A DNA stretch of 57,865 nucleotides from Microbacterium sp. (GTDB lineage Bacteria > Actinomycetota > Actinomycetes > Actinomycetales > Microbacteriaceae), in contig JAGIAK010000006.1 in the NCBI GenBank assembly GCA_017744855.1, forward strand, positions 1 to 57,865, written 5' to 3'. Of this stretch, positions 33,257 through 41,401 are shown in pieces (the stretch's first letter is position 1; each line of letters begins with the position of its first letter). The position numbers were made by a program, and so were the translations under genes. The notes beneath the pieces were generated by a model. That model was not told where the DNA came from and made no database searches. It worked only from the letters and a program-made list of their open reading frames with translations.

Positions 33257-34545
33257 ACGGGAGCACGCTCCTGCTCGCGGCGCTCGCCGCATGCGTCGGC
33301 ATCCTCGGCCTCCTGCTCTTCCGCGCGAGCCCGAAGCTGACCTTCGTCGTCTGGGCCGTCGTGCTGTTCTTCGTGCCGGTGTGGCTCGGCGTGACGCTCG
33401 GCTTCTTCTGGTCGGCGATCACGCTGCTCACCCTCGCCGCCGTGCTCACCAGCCTGTCCGACATCCGACTCACGGCGGCGGACCTCGTGATGGCGGTGTT
33501 CGCCCTGATGGCGACGGCGATCTTCGCCGTGAAGGCGACGACTCTGGCCGCCACCGTCATCGCACTGCTCGAGTGGGTGCTCCCCTACGTATGGGGGCGG
33601 CTGGTCCTGGCCAGAGTCTCGCGGTCGTTCGTCACCACGGTGATCGCCGTGGCCGTCACTGTCGCCGCCGTGATCGGGCTGCTCGAGTTCGCCAGCGGCA
33701 CCAACGTGTTCGTGATGCTGCCGGCGATGAGCCAGGACCTCTACGCCACGTGGGGCACGCTGCAGACGCGCGCAGGCACGCTCAGGATCGAAGGGGCGTG
33801 GGGGCACTCGATCGCGATGGGAGCGGCCTTCGCGATGTCGTCGGTCTTCGTGATCGTCGCCCGCTGGCCGGTCCTGGTGCGTCTGCTGGCTCTGGGGCTC
33901 CTCACCGCGGCCACGGTCGCGACCATCAGCCGGATCGGCATGCTCACCCTGGCGATCACGATCGTCCTCGCCGTCGTGCTCCTGCCGTCCCTCGACAAGG
34001 CCATGCGCTGGTCTCTCGTCGCGCTCGTGGCCGTCGGGTGCGCGATCGTCATCCCCTTCATCGGAGACGTGTTCAGCGAGGCGGGCGACGAAGCGGCCGG
34101 CAGCGCGAACTACCGGTCGAACCTCTTCTCCCTCGTGTCGCAGGTGCAGCTCTTCGGCAGCGCAGGGGACTGGACGGGGCTCACGGTCGGAGGCCAGTAC
34201 CTCGGCGCGTATGCGCGCTCCGTGGACAACGCGTTCCTCGTGTTCGCGCTCCGCTTCGGGTGGGTGCCGTCGATCGTGCTGATGGTGGCGTTGGTGCTCG
34301 CCGCCCTGACCGTCCTGAGGCCAGGCAAGGCGTCACCCCCTGGCATCGCCGTCGCGGCGCAGCTCCCCGCGATCTTCGCTGTGGCACTGATCACCCAAGC
34401 GGGGTCGTACCTCTGGTTCCTCGCAGGGCTCGCGATCTCCTGGTGGCGGGTCGGCGTGGATGCCGACGAGGATCAGGAGGTCTTCGGCTCGCGTCTGAGC
34501 ATGAGCCGGACGAAGTCCGAGAGCGTCTTCGCGTCCCGCCGGTAG
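33253..34545 (+). CDS. O-antigen-polymerase-like (Wzy/ligase type) membrane protein (430 aa)
   Basis: About eleven to twelve hydrophobic segments with a larger hydrophilic loop around residues 270-330 (DEAAGSANYRSNLFSLVSQVQLFGSAGDWTG), the usual place of the catalytic periplasmic loop of Wzy/WaaL-type proteins (R-x-x-L/W patterns). Between a flippase, a pyruvyltransferase and glycosyltransferases, its role as repeat-unit polymerase is likely. The C-terminal ~30 codons overlap the convergent flippase gene by 73 bp. Start GTG 33253 is set by hydrophobic N terminus and overlap with the short ORF. Confidence 0.72.
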   Translation: MNGSTLLLAALAACVGILGLLLFRASPKLTFVVWAVVLFFVPVWLGVTLGFFWSAITLLTLAAVLTSLSDIRLTAADLVMAVFALMATAIFAVKATTLAATVIALLEWVLPYVWGRLVLARVSRSFVTTVIAVAVTVAAVIGLLEFASGTNVFVMLPAMSQDLYATWGTLQTRAGTLRIEGAWGHSIAMGAAFAMSSVFVIVARWPVLVRLLALGLLTAATVATISRIGMLTLAITIVLAVVLLPSLDKAMRWSLVALVAVGCAIVIPFIGDVFSEAGDEAAGSANYRSNLFSLVSQVQLFGSAGDWTGLTVGGQYLGAYARSVDNAFLVFALRFGWVPSIVLMVALVLAALTVLRPGKASPPGIAVAAQLPAIFAVALITQAGSYLWFLAGLAISWWRVGVDADEDQEVFGSRLSMSRTKSESVFASRR

Positions 34546-35939
34546 ACGGGGACCAACAGCGCCGCAGCGGCGACCGCCAGACCGGCCGCCAGCCCCGCGC
34601 CGGCCTGTCCCCACATGCCGACGCCAGCCAGGGCCTGCGAGGCGCCCCACGCCGCCACGCCGGAGACGAGCGACAACGAGATGATGCGCCCCGCGCCGAG
34701 GTAGAGCTCGCGCCGCGGCATCGGCGTCACGCGTGACAGCCAGGCGAGCGAGAGCGGCCACGCGATGGCGGGATGCACGGCGAGCGCGACGGCGACGCCG
34801 ATGACGCCGAAGAACGAGCCGACGACGACGCAGACGATCTTGAGTATCGCCGTGACGATTGTGTACTTGAGCAGTTCCGCGCCCAGGCCCCGTGCGAGGT
34901 AGACCCAATAGCCGACGAACGGCACGGTGGTGAGGATGCCGGCGATCGCGAACAGGCGCAGGAACGGCGCCGCCTCGGCCCAGCGGCTGCCGAGCAGGAT
35001 GTCGACGGCGGGCTCGGCGATGCCAGACAGGATGGCCAGCGGGATGCCGAAGCCGAACCCGAGCGCGAGCTGAGCCGCCGTGACGTAGGTCGCGAACCGC
35101 GGCTGATCCTCCTGCACCCGCGACAGCACGGGGAGCGCCACGGACTGCAGAGGCGAACGCACCTGGCCGAGGGGCGTCATGACGAGCTGGAAGCTCCGGT
35201 TGTAGAGGCCGAGCGCTGTCGTGCCGAAACGGAAGCCGACCACGACAGTGTCGATCTGCCGCGATGCGTAGTTGATGAGGTTGGTGGCGACCAGTGTCCA
35301 CCCGAAGTTCACCATCTTCGCGACCGAGTGGGCGCGGGAGTACAGCCGCGGCAGCCAGCCGCCGGCGATGACGACGCCGACGAGGAGTACGAACGCCGTC
35401 ACCAGCTGCTGCACGACGAGCGCCCAGTACCCGCCTCCGGCGAGTGCCACCACGATCGCGACCGCGAGCGCGATGGCCGATGAGGCCACGTCGATCACGG
35501 CGAGCGGTCGCAGTTTGAGGTCGCGCATCAGGTTGGCTCGGTGCTGTGTGGCGAGACCGTTCAACAGGAAGGTCGGCGCGAGCCACTGGGAGATGCCGAC
35601 GAGCTCGGGCGAGGCCGTGATGGCTCCGATCGCCCACGAAGCGCAGAACATCGCCGCGGAGAGCACCACGCCCATCGCCGCGTTGATCCAGAAGAGATTG
35701 TCACGCTGGCCGGTGGAGAGCTCGGGCGCCTGGATGGATGCCGAGGTGAGGCCGAAGTCGCGGAAGATCTCGCCGAGACCGACGACGACGAGCACGATGG
35801 CGAAGAGTCCGTAGTCGTGCGGCGAGAGGATCCGTGCCAGGACGATGATCGACAGCAGCTGGAGGAGGATCCTGGCGCCCTGCGCGGCCAGTGTGAAGTA
35901 CGCGCCGCGCGCCGCCGAGTGCGCGAGCGAAGAGGTCAT
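34473..35939 (-). CDS. Wzx-like polysaccharide flippase (488 aa)
   Basis: Fourteen hydrophobic segments of the MATE/MVF superfamily; N terminus SLAHSAARGAYFTLAAQGARILLQLLSIIVLARILSP and the GLFAIVLVVVGLGEIFRDFGL motif are typical of Wzx/RfbX and colanic-type exporters. Translocates the polyprenyl-diphosphate-linked repeat unit outward. Start 35939, 19 bp after the pyruvyltransferase stop, same operon. Its last ~24 codons are antisense to the end of the Wzy-like gene. Confidence 0.87.
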   Translation of the reverse strand: MTSSLAHSAARGAYFTLAAQGARILLQLLSIIVLARILSPHDYGLFAIVLVVVGLGEIFRDFGLTSASIQAPELSTGQRDNLFWINAAMGVVLSAAMFCASWAIGAITASPELVGISQWLAPTFLLNGLATQHRANLMRDLKLRPLAVIDVASSAIALAVAIVVALAGGGYWALVVQQLVTAFVLLVGVVIAGGWLPRLYSRAHSVAKMVNFGWTLVATNLINYASRQIDTVVVGFRFGTTALGLYNRSFQLVMTPLGQVRSPLQSVALPVLSRVQEDQPRFATYVTAAQLALGFGFGIPLAILSGIAEPAVDILLGSRWAEAAPFLRLFAIAGILTTVPFVGYWVYLARGLGAELLKYTIVTAILKIVCVVVGSFFGVIGVAVALAVHPAIAWPLSLAWLSRVTPMPRRELYLGAGRIISLSLVSGVAAWGASQALAGVGMWGQAGAGLAAGLAVAAAALLVPVYRRDAKTLSDFVRLMLRREPKTS

Positions 35940-35958
35940 CGACGTGCTCCGGCCGCGG

Positions 35959-37035
35959 TCACAGCGAGGTCTTCAGGCCGGCGACGAGCGGCTCGAGAAG
36001 CTCCCTGCCCTTGTCGCGGGCGGCCTCCGCCTGTGCGCGGAGCCCTGGGGTGGCAGCGTGGGCGAGCACGGCATCCGCCCATTCTCCGGCCTCGGTGATG
36101 GACACGACGTGGTCCCAGCCGACCGCCTCCATGAGCGGCGCGAACTTGCGGGAGTATGCCATCGCGACGGCGGGAGTGCCGGTCGACAGCGCGTTCAGGC
36201 AGGCGTGCATGCGGGCGCCGATCACGAGCTCGCTCGCGGCGATCATCGCCCTGGCCTCCTCGAGGTCCGTCGGCACGGCGATGTCGATCCGTCCGGAGTA
36301 CTCCTCGGCGAGAGCCAGGCTCACCGGCACGTCGTTGTCGTGGTTCTTCGAATCGAGCACGTGCGGGAAGAGGGTGACGGAGCGCCCGGAGGCGAGCAGG
36401 CCGTCGATGATGCGGTGGATCGCCTCGCGGTACCTCGTCGCATCGACGTGCGGGTTGTCGTCCCACAGCAGCCCTGACACGTTGAGCAGCACGTCGCGCT
36501 TCTCGGGGGCGGGCGTCGGCTGATCGATGCCGAACACGAGGTCGCTCGTGATGGCGGCGACGGGCCGGCCGAGGTCCGAGGAGGCCCTGGCGCTCACGTC
36601 GTCTCTCGCGAACACCAGCTCGCTGCGACGGAGGTTTCGTCTGGCCATCGCCCGACCGCGGCGGGTGTGGAACGGGCCGATCGTCTGCGGGGCCATGATC
36701 ACCGGCACTCCTGCCTGCGCGGCGAACTCGTGCAGCATCGACATGGTGGAGTGCCGCTCGAGGCCGTAGATGTCGGCGAAGCTGTCGCCGGACCTGGTGT
36801 CCCACACCAGGTCGAAGCCGCGCAGCCAGCGCTGCATGCCGAGGCGGCCGGTGAGCCGCTCGCGCAGCATCGACCGTGGGTTCCACGGGACCTCCGGCTG
36901 GCGTCGCCCGTAGTTGAGGTAGGTGAACTCGGCGTCGGGCCAGACCGACCTGACCAGGTCTTCGGACCCGCGCGCGAGCGCGCGCACCCCGAGATTGACG
37001 CTGGAATCGTTCGCCCAAGCGATGAGAACGCGCAC
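35959..37035 (-). CDS. Polysaccharide pyruvyltransferase family protein (358 aa)
   Basis: Begins MRVLIAWANDSSVNLGVRALARGSEDL, with the N-G/D-Q-x-L-G-like opening of the PS_pyruv_trans family, and contains MAPQTIGPFHTRRGR and SELVIGARMHACLNALSTGTPAVAMAYSRKF, the conserved ARxH/S region near the C terminus. Family members transfer pyruvate from phosphoenolpyruvate to sugars of secondary cell-wall polymers or exopolysaccharides; in Gram-positives the ketal is often the ligand for surface-protein domains. GTG 37035 is the start. First gene of a minus-strand unit with the flippase. Confidence 0.85.
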   Translation of the reverse strand: MRVLIAWANDSSVNLGVRALARGSEDLVRSVWPDAEFTYLNYGRRQPEVPWNPRSMLRERLTGRLGMQRWLRGFDLVWDTRSGDSFADIYGLERHSTMSMLHEFAAQAGVPVIMAPQTIGPFHTRRGRAMARRNLRRSELVFARDDVSARASSDLGRPVAAITSDLVFGIDQPTPAPEKRDVLLNVSGLLWDDNPHVDATRYREAIHRIIDGLLASGRSVTLFPHVLDSKNHDNDVPVSLALAEEYSGRIDIAVPTDLEEARAMIAASELVIGARMHACLNALSTGTPAVAMAYSRKFAPLMEAVGWDHVVSITEAGEWADAVLAHAATPGLRAQAEAARDKGRELLEPLVAGLKTSL

Positions 37036-37171
37036 GTGTACCCCCGTGACTCCGACGTGCCCCGTGCACGGTCGAGCCTCTGCCCTTCAGACGCGGGCTC
37101 GAGGCCCGCACATCTCCCCAGATGAACGCCCTGCGCGTCGTACGAGGATACGGCAGGGCGGTGTCATCCTA
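37036..37171 (-). promoter_or_regulatory. Hairpin leader of the pyruvyltransferase-flippase operon
   Basis: Minus-strand -10 candidates TAGGAT (37171-37166) or TATCCT (37150-37145). Hairpins: 37124-37111 (arms CATCT and AGATG, loop GGGG), 37109-37093 (GCGGGC and GCCCGC, loop CTCGA), 37070-37056 (CGTGC and GCACG, loop ACGGG). The start context CGGGGGTACACGTG resembles GGGGAACACGTG of the surface protein units. Confidence 0.5.
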
Positions 37172-37215
37172 CCATCTGCACGTGGTCATCCCCAGGTTTC
37201 GCGTGGGGGGTCGGC

Positions 37216-37307
37216 TAGCATGAGGAGGCGCCGGTTCGTCCGGCGCCGCCGTGGGGAGACGGCGGTGGAACGGGGATACGGCGGATGCCGGCACGGGAGG
37301 GGGTCGC
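37216..37307 (+). promoter_or_regulatory. Promoter and hairpin leader of the Wzz/BY-kinase gene
   Basis: -10 TAGCAT (37216-37221), then an 8-bp perfect hairpin at 37227-37247 (arms GGCGCCGG and CCGGCGCC) and a 7-bp hairpin at 37246-37265 (arms CCGCCGT and ACGGCGG, loop GGGGAG). ATG 37285 opens an 8-codon frame (MPAREGVA) with GGGGA upstream; its TGA overlaps the ATG of the kinase gene. Confidence 0.5.
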
Positions 37308-37311
37308 ATGA
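37285..37311 (+). CDS. Upstream ORF coupled to the BY-kinase gene (8 codons)
   Basis: MPAREGVA, with GGGGA 8 nt upstream of its ATG and a stop overlapping ATG 37308 (ATGA). Confidence 0.35.
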   Translation: MPAREGVA

Positions 37312-38687
37312 AGTCCGACGCGACGGGATGGTCGCTCGCGAGCGCGTGGGCGGCTGTCCGCAAGTTCTGGATCGTCATCATCGGCATGGCCGTCATCGGC
37401 GGGGGGATCGGCTACGGCATCTCGGCGGCGACGACGCCGCAGTACCAGTCGACGGCCACCCTGTACTTCGCCATGAACCAGGGCACGACGGGCACCGACC
37501 TCAACCAGGGCTCGACGTACACCCAGTCGCAGATGCTCTCCTTCGCCCAGCTGGCGACGTCTTCCCGCGTGCTCACGCCCGTCATCGACGACCTCGACCT
37601 GGGCACGACACCCAAGGAGCTGGCGCGCAACATCGCCATCACCATCCCGCCGGACACCACGATCCTCCAGGTCGCCGTCACCTCCACCGGCGGCAAGCGC
37701 GCCGCCGAGATCGCCAACGCGACCTCCGAGGAGCTCACGAAAGCTGTCGAAGCCGTCGTCGCGAAGAGCGTCGACGGCAAGCCGACCATCGTCCCCTCGG
37801 TCATCGACAAGGCCGTCGTGCCGCAGTTCCAGTCCTCGCCGAACAAGAGCAAGGACGCGGCGCTCGCCGCGGTGCTCGGTCTCGTGCTCGGCATCCTCGT
37901 CGCCTTCATCGCGACGATGGCAGACACCAAGGTGCGCAACGAGGCCGCGCTGGCCCGGGTGACCGATCTGCCCTATCTCGGGTCGATCACACGCACGAAG
38001 AGAGGCACGGAAGCAGGGCTCATCGTGGTGCGCGAGCCGCGCAGCCATGTGGCGGAGGACTTCCGCAGGGTGCAGTCCGCACTGGCGTTCGCGAACGTGG
38101 ACGGTCAGTCCCGACGTCTGCTGATCACGTCGGCGTCGCCCGCCGAGGGCAAGTCCACGTTCTCCGCGAACCTCGCCCTCACGCTCGCCGACCTGGGCGA
38201 GCGCACGCTGCTCATCGACGCCGACCTCCGCCGCCCGCGGGCAGGGGAGATCTTCGGGCTCGACTCCGCCGTCGGACTCACCTCCGTCGTGCTCGGATCC
38301 GTCGACCTGTCCGAGGCCGTCATCCCGTGGCGGGAGTCCGGTCCCAACCTGCTCCTGTCCGGCGAGGTCCCCCCGAACTCCGCGTCCGTGCTCACCTCGC
38401 ACGCCTTCGCCGACGTCCTGGCCGACGCCAGCGCGCACCACGATGTCGTGGTGATCGACTCGCCGCCTGTGCTCACCGTGGCCGACACGAACCTCGTCGC
38501 GCCGCTGGTCGACGGCGTGGTCATCGTCGTCGACGCCTCTCGCACCAGCAGGCCGCAGCTGGCGGCGACGATCCGCACCCTGGAGGGCGCCGGCGCGTCG
38601 ATCATCGGCATCGTGCTGAACAAGGTCCGTCTCGCGCGCGGACGCACCACGTACTACACGCAGGAGAAGTCTTCAGGTTCGGCCTGA
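37308..38687 (+). CDS. Wzz-type chain-length regulator fused to BY-kinase-like ATPase (459 aa)
   Basis: First membrane helix at ~residues 22-42 (IVIIGMAVIGGGIGYGI), extracellular Wzz domain, second helix at ~185-205 (LAAVLGLVLGILVAFIA), then a cytoplasmic ATPase: Walker A SASPAEGKST (~residues 275-284), Walker A' LLIDADLRRP, Walker B VVVIDSPP. This is the layout of Wzc/CpsCD fusions that control polymer chain length and phosphorylate themselves on a C-terminal tyrosine cluster. Here the tail has only one Tyr pair (TTYYTQEKSSGSA), so autophosphorylation may be limited. GGGAGGGGG precedes ATG 37308. Confidence 0.88.
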   Translation: MKSDATGWSLASAWAAVRKFWIVIIGMAVIGGGIGYGISAATTPQYQSTATLYFAMNQGTTGTDLNQGSTYTQSQMLSFAQLATSSRVLTPVIDDLDLGTTPKELARNIAITIPPDTTILQVAVTSTGGKRAAEIANATSEELTKAVEAVVAKSVDGKPTIVPSVIDKAVVPQFQSSPNKSKDAALAAVLGLVLGILVAFIATMADTKVRNEAALARVTDLPYLGSITRTKRGTEAGLIVVREPRSHVAEDFRRVQSALAFANVDGQSRRLLITSASPAEGKSTFSANLALTLADLGERTLLIDADLRRPRAGEIFGLDSAVGLTSVVLGSVDLSEAVIPWRESGPNLLLSGEVPPNSASVLTSHAFADVLADASAHHDVVVIDSPPVLTVADTNLVAPLVDGVVIVVDASRTSRPQLAATIRTLEGAGASIIGIVLNKVRLARGRTTYYTQEKSSGSA

Positions 38688-38702
38688 TACTCTGTTCTGC
38701 GG

Positions 38703-38765
38703 ATGGGGCACCCGACGTTCACGTCGGGTGGGTTCTTGTTATGCAGAGAAACGGCCCATACGTGA
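38703..38765 (+). CDS. Upstream ORF coupled to the beta-helix protein (20 codons)
   Basis: MGHPTFTSGGFLLCRETAHT; ATG is 9 nt after -10-like TACTCT (38688-38693). The TGA overlaps GTG 38762, which supports GTG 38762 as the start of the main gene. The hairpin at 38709-38730 lies inside it. Confidence 0.4.
   Translation: MGHPTFTSGGFLLCRETAHT
38709..38730 (+). terminator. Hairpin with T-rich tail between kinase and beta-helix genes
   Basis: Perfect 9-bp stem (CACCCGACG and CGTCGGGTG), loop TTCA, followed by GGTTCTTGTT. It can terminate the kinase mRNA; because a -10 box lies 16 nt upstream it could also act as an attenuator in the leader of the next gene. Confidence 0.6.
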
Positions 38766-41341
38766 CTTCGAAGACTCCATCCATCGTTCTCCGCGTGCCC
38801 CTGGCACGCAGCATCCTGGCCATCCTGGTCGCGATGCTCACCGTCGCAGGATTGCTGACTGCCGCGCCGCGCGCGGATGCTGCGACCACGCCGGCGCCAA
38901 CTCCCACCTGTGAGACCGGAGCTGTCGTCTGCGACCTCTTCTCCCGCACCCAGGCGAAGAACTGGGGCATCGCCGACGTCGGCGGCGCCTGGGTCGGCTC
39001 GTCTGCCGCCGTGCTCAGCGCCGACGGGGGAGCGGGTCTGATCGCGAGCCCGGCCCCCGGTCGCACGTCGACGGCCACTCTGCCGTCGCCCGTGCCCGCC
39101 GATACGGTCACCACGGTCGATGTCGACGTGCGCGAGCTCCCGGCGACCGGCTCCGGTCTATACCTCAGCACGGCGACGCGCATCGTCGGGGACTCCTCCT
39201 ACGCGGTGAGCCTGCGTGTGCAGCCGGACGGGACGACCGAGCTCGACCTGATCCGCCTGAAGAACCTCACCTCGGCTCAGGTGCTCACCTCGAAGCGGCT
39301 GCCGATGAAGACCGAGGCCGGGGATCAGCGGCGCATCGCCTTCCAGGTGACGGGTTCGAGCATCGTGACCCTCTCGGCGAAGATCTGGGCACCCGCCGAC
39401 GCAGAGCCGACCACCTGGACGGTGACCACGACGGACACGTCGTCCTCGCGCATCACCGACGCCGGACGCACGGGACTGGCGCTCTACTCCAGCAGCGGTG
39501 GCACCGCTCCCGCTCTGGCCGTCGACGCCTTCATGGTCGCGACTGTCGGCGGAGCCCAACAGCCGCAGGAACCGCAGGAGCCGCAGCAGCCTCAGGAGCC
39601 GCAGCAGCCCCAGCAGCCCGAGACCCCGACCGGCACGACGTTCCCGCGCGGGGACACGGGCGCTCCCGCGCTCGGCTCCGTGAACTACCCGGTGCCGGCC
39701 ACGGCCGTTCACGTCGCCCGCACGGGATCCGACGCGAACGACGGCACGGCGGCGCGCCCCGTGCAGTCCATCACCGCGGCTCTGCGCAAGGTGCCGAGCG
39801 GCGGCACGATCGTCGTGCACAAGGGGTCGTACCACGAGGACATCATCGTGCCGCCGCAGAAGCGCGTCACCATCCAGCCCGCGGCGGGCGACGAGGTGTG
39901 GCTCGACGGCGCCGAGGCGGTCAGCGGATGGCGTGCCGAGGGCGGGATGTGGGTCAAGGACGGATGGACGCTCGCCCTCGACGCGAGCCCGACCTTCACG
40001 AAGGGCGCCGCCGACGGCACCGCGCCGGGATGGCAGTTCGTCAATCCCGCTCACCCGATGGCAGCCCACCCTGATCAGGTGTGGGTCGGCGGCGTGCAGC
40101 TGACCGAGGTGGCCACCAGGGCCCTGGTGAAACCGGGGACGTTCTTCGTGGACAAGGGTCGCGCGCAGCTCGTCATCGGCTCCGACCCGTCGGGCACGCC
40201 CGTCGAGGCGAGCACGCTGACGAGCGCGCTGTCGCTGCGCTCCGCAGGAACCGTCGTGCGCGGCATCGGCGTCCGTCGATACGCCACGAGCGTCCCGCAG
40301 ATGGGCACGGTGACCGTCGCCGCGGCCGACGTCACCGTCGCCGACGTCGTGATCCGCGACAACTCGACGACCGGTCTGTACACCTGGTCGCCGCGCACCA
40401 CGCTCGACCGGGTGTCGGTGATCGGCAACGGTCTCCTCGGCGCCGGGGCGGCGACCGCGGACGGTCTGCGCGTCCACCGGATGCTGTCCAGCGGCAACAA
40501 CACCGAGCAGTTCAACAGGGCGCCGGTCTCCGGTGCGCTCAAGATCGGCCGATCCCGGGACGTCGAGGTCACCGACAGCGCGTTCCTCGACAACCTCGGC
40601 CAGGGGCCGTGGTTCGACGAGTCGACCTACGACATCACCTTCACGGGGAACGACGTGGTCGGCAACACCGGCAACGGCGCGGTGTTCGAGCTGTCGGAGA
40701 AGGCGCTGATCGCCGACAACGTGGTCTCAGACAACGCGCTGAGCGGCATCTACGTGATCGACACCGGCAACGCGCAGATCTGGAACAACACGGCGGTCGG
40801 CAACCAGCGCAACATCGCGGTCACCCAGGACAAGCGCCGGGCGTCGAACACGTCGACGGCAGGCCACGACCCGCGACAGCCCAACCCGGACCCGACCGTG
40901 CCGTGGATCACGCGCAACACCGTGCTCGTGAACAACGTGGTCGGCGACGCGTCTGGCGACTGCCTCGTGTGCGTCGAGGACTACTCCAAGACGTTCAGCG
41001 GAGCGCAGATGGTGTCCCGCAGCGACGGGAACCTGTACTCCCGCCCCACGGGCACCGCGCCGACCTGGTTCGGCGTGTGGTCCCGCGCCGGGGTGGACAA
41101 CCCCGCCGTGACGAACACGCTCGTCGCCTTCAGGACGGCCACCGGGCAGGACGCCTCCTCGGTGCTGGTGGAGGGGCGTGCGGTCGTGGACGAGCACTAC
41201 CAGGTGCTCGGAGCGGCTCTGCCCGCCCCGCGGGACGGAGCGCCTCCCGGGGCCTCCATCGCGCAGTCCATTCCGGCCACGGTGGCGGTGGACTCGCACC
41301 TCACCTCGGGGGCGAGGGTGCTCGGAGCTCAGCCCCGATGA
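38762..41341 (+). CDS. Secreted WG-domain beta-helix (pectate-lyase-like) protein (859 aa)
   Basis: Signal peptide (ARSILAILVAMLTVAGLLTAAPRADA-AT, cleavage near residue 41). Residues ~55-262: the WG domain of the giant proteins (DLFSRTQAKNWGIADVGGAW). ~265-293: linker made of PQE/PQQ repeats. ~305-859: right-handed parallel beta-helix, opening VHVARTGSDANDGTAARPVQSITAAL and GTIVVHKGSYHEDIIV, with repeated N-x-G/N-N turns as in PL9-type lyases or PbH1 proteins. Likely binds or cleaves an acidic polysaccharide on the cell surface. GTG 38762 preferred over ATG 38741 because of the upstream-ORF overlap, though neither has a strong ribosome site. Confidence 0.82.
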   Translation: MTSKTPSIVLRVPLARSILAILVAMLTVAGLLTAAPRADAATTPAPTPTCETGAVVCDLFSRTQAKNWGIADVGGAWVGSSAAVLSADGGAGLIASPAPGRTSTATLPSPVPADTVTTVDVDVRELPATGSGLYLSTATRIVGDSSYAVSLRVQPDGTTELDLIRLKNLTSAQVLTSKRLPMKTEAGDQRRIAFQVTGSSIVTLSAKIWAPADAEPTTWTVTTTDTSSSRITDAGRTGLALYSSSGGTAPALAVDAFMVATVGGAQQPQEPQEPQQPQEPQQPQQPETPTGTTFPRGDTGAPALGSVNYPVPATAVHVARTGSDANDGTAARPVQSITAALRKVPSGGTIVVHKGSYHEDIIVPPQKRVTIQPAAGDEVWLDGAEAVSGWRAEGGMWVKDGWTLALDASPTFTKGAADGTAPGWQFVNPAHPMAAHPDQVWVGGVQLTEVATRALVKPGTFFVDKGRAQLVIGSDPSGTPVEASTLTSALSLRSAGTVVRGIGVRRYATSVPQMGTVTVAAADVTVADVVIRDNSTTGLYTWSPRTTLDRVSVIGNGLLGAGAATADGLRVHRMLSSGNNTEQFNRAPVSGALKIGRSRDVEVTDSAFLDNLGQGPWFDESTYDITFTGNDVVGNTGNGAVFELSEKALIADNVVSDNALSGIYVIDTGNAQIWNNTAVGNQRNIAVTQDKRRASNTSTAGHDPRQPNPDPTVPWITRNTVLVNNVVGDASGDCLVCVEDYSKTFSGAQMVSRSDGNLYSRPTGTAPTWFGVWSRAGVDNPAVTNTLVAFRTATGQDASSVLVEGRAVVDEHYQVLGAALPAPRDGAPPGASIAQSIPATVAVDSHLTSGARVLGAQPR

Positions 41342-41349
41342 CGTCGTGA

Positions 41350-41395
41350 GAACGAGACGGCCGCTGGACCTTCGGGATCGGCGGCCGTCTCGTTC
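41350..41395. terminator. Bidirectional terminator between convergent units
   Basis: A 15-bp perfect stem (GAACGAGACGGCCGC and its complement) with a 16-nt loop, between the beta-helix gene and the minus-strand glycosyltransferase operon. Confidence 0.8.
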
Positions 41396-41401
41396 GTGCG
41401 G

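Noticed and set aside
30393..33560. Long minus-strand frame across giant protein 3 and the Wzy-like gene
   Set aside because: Spans two real genes on the other strand and an intergenic promoter; biased composition, no motif.
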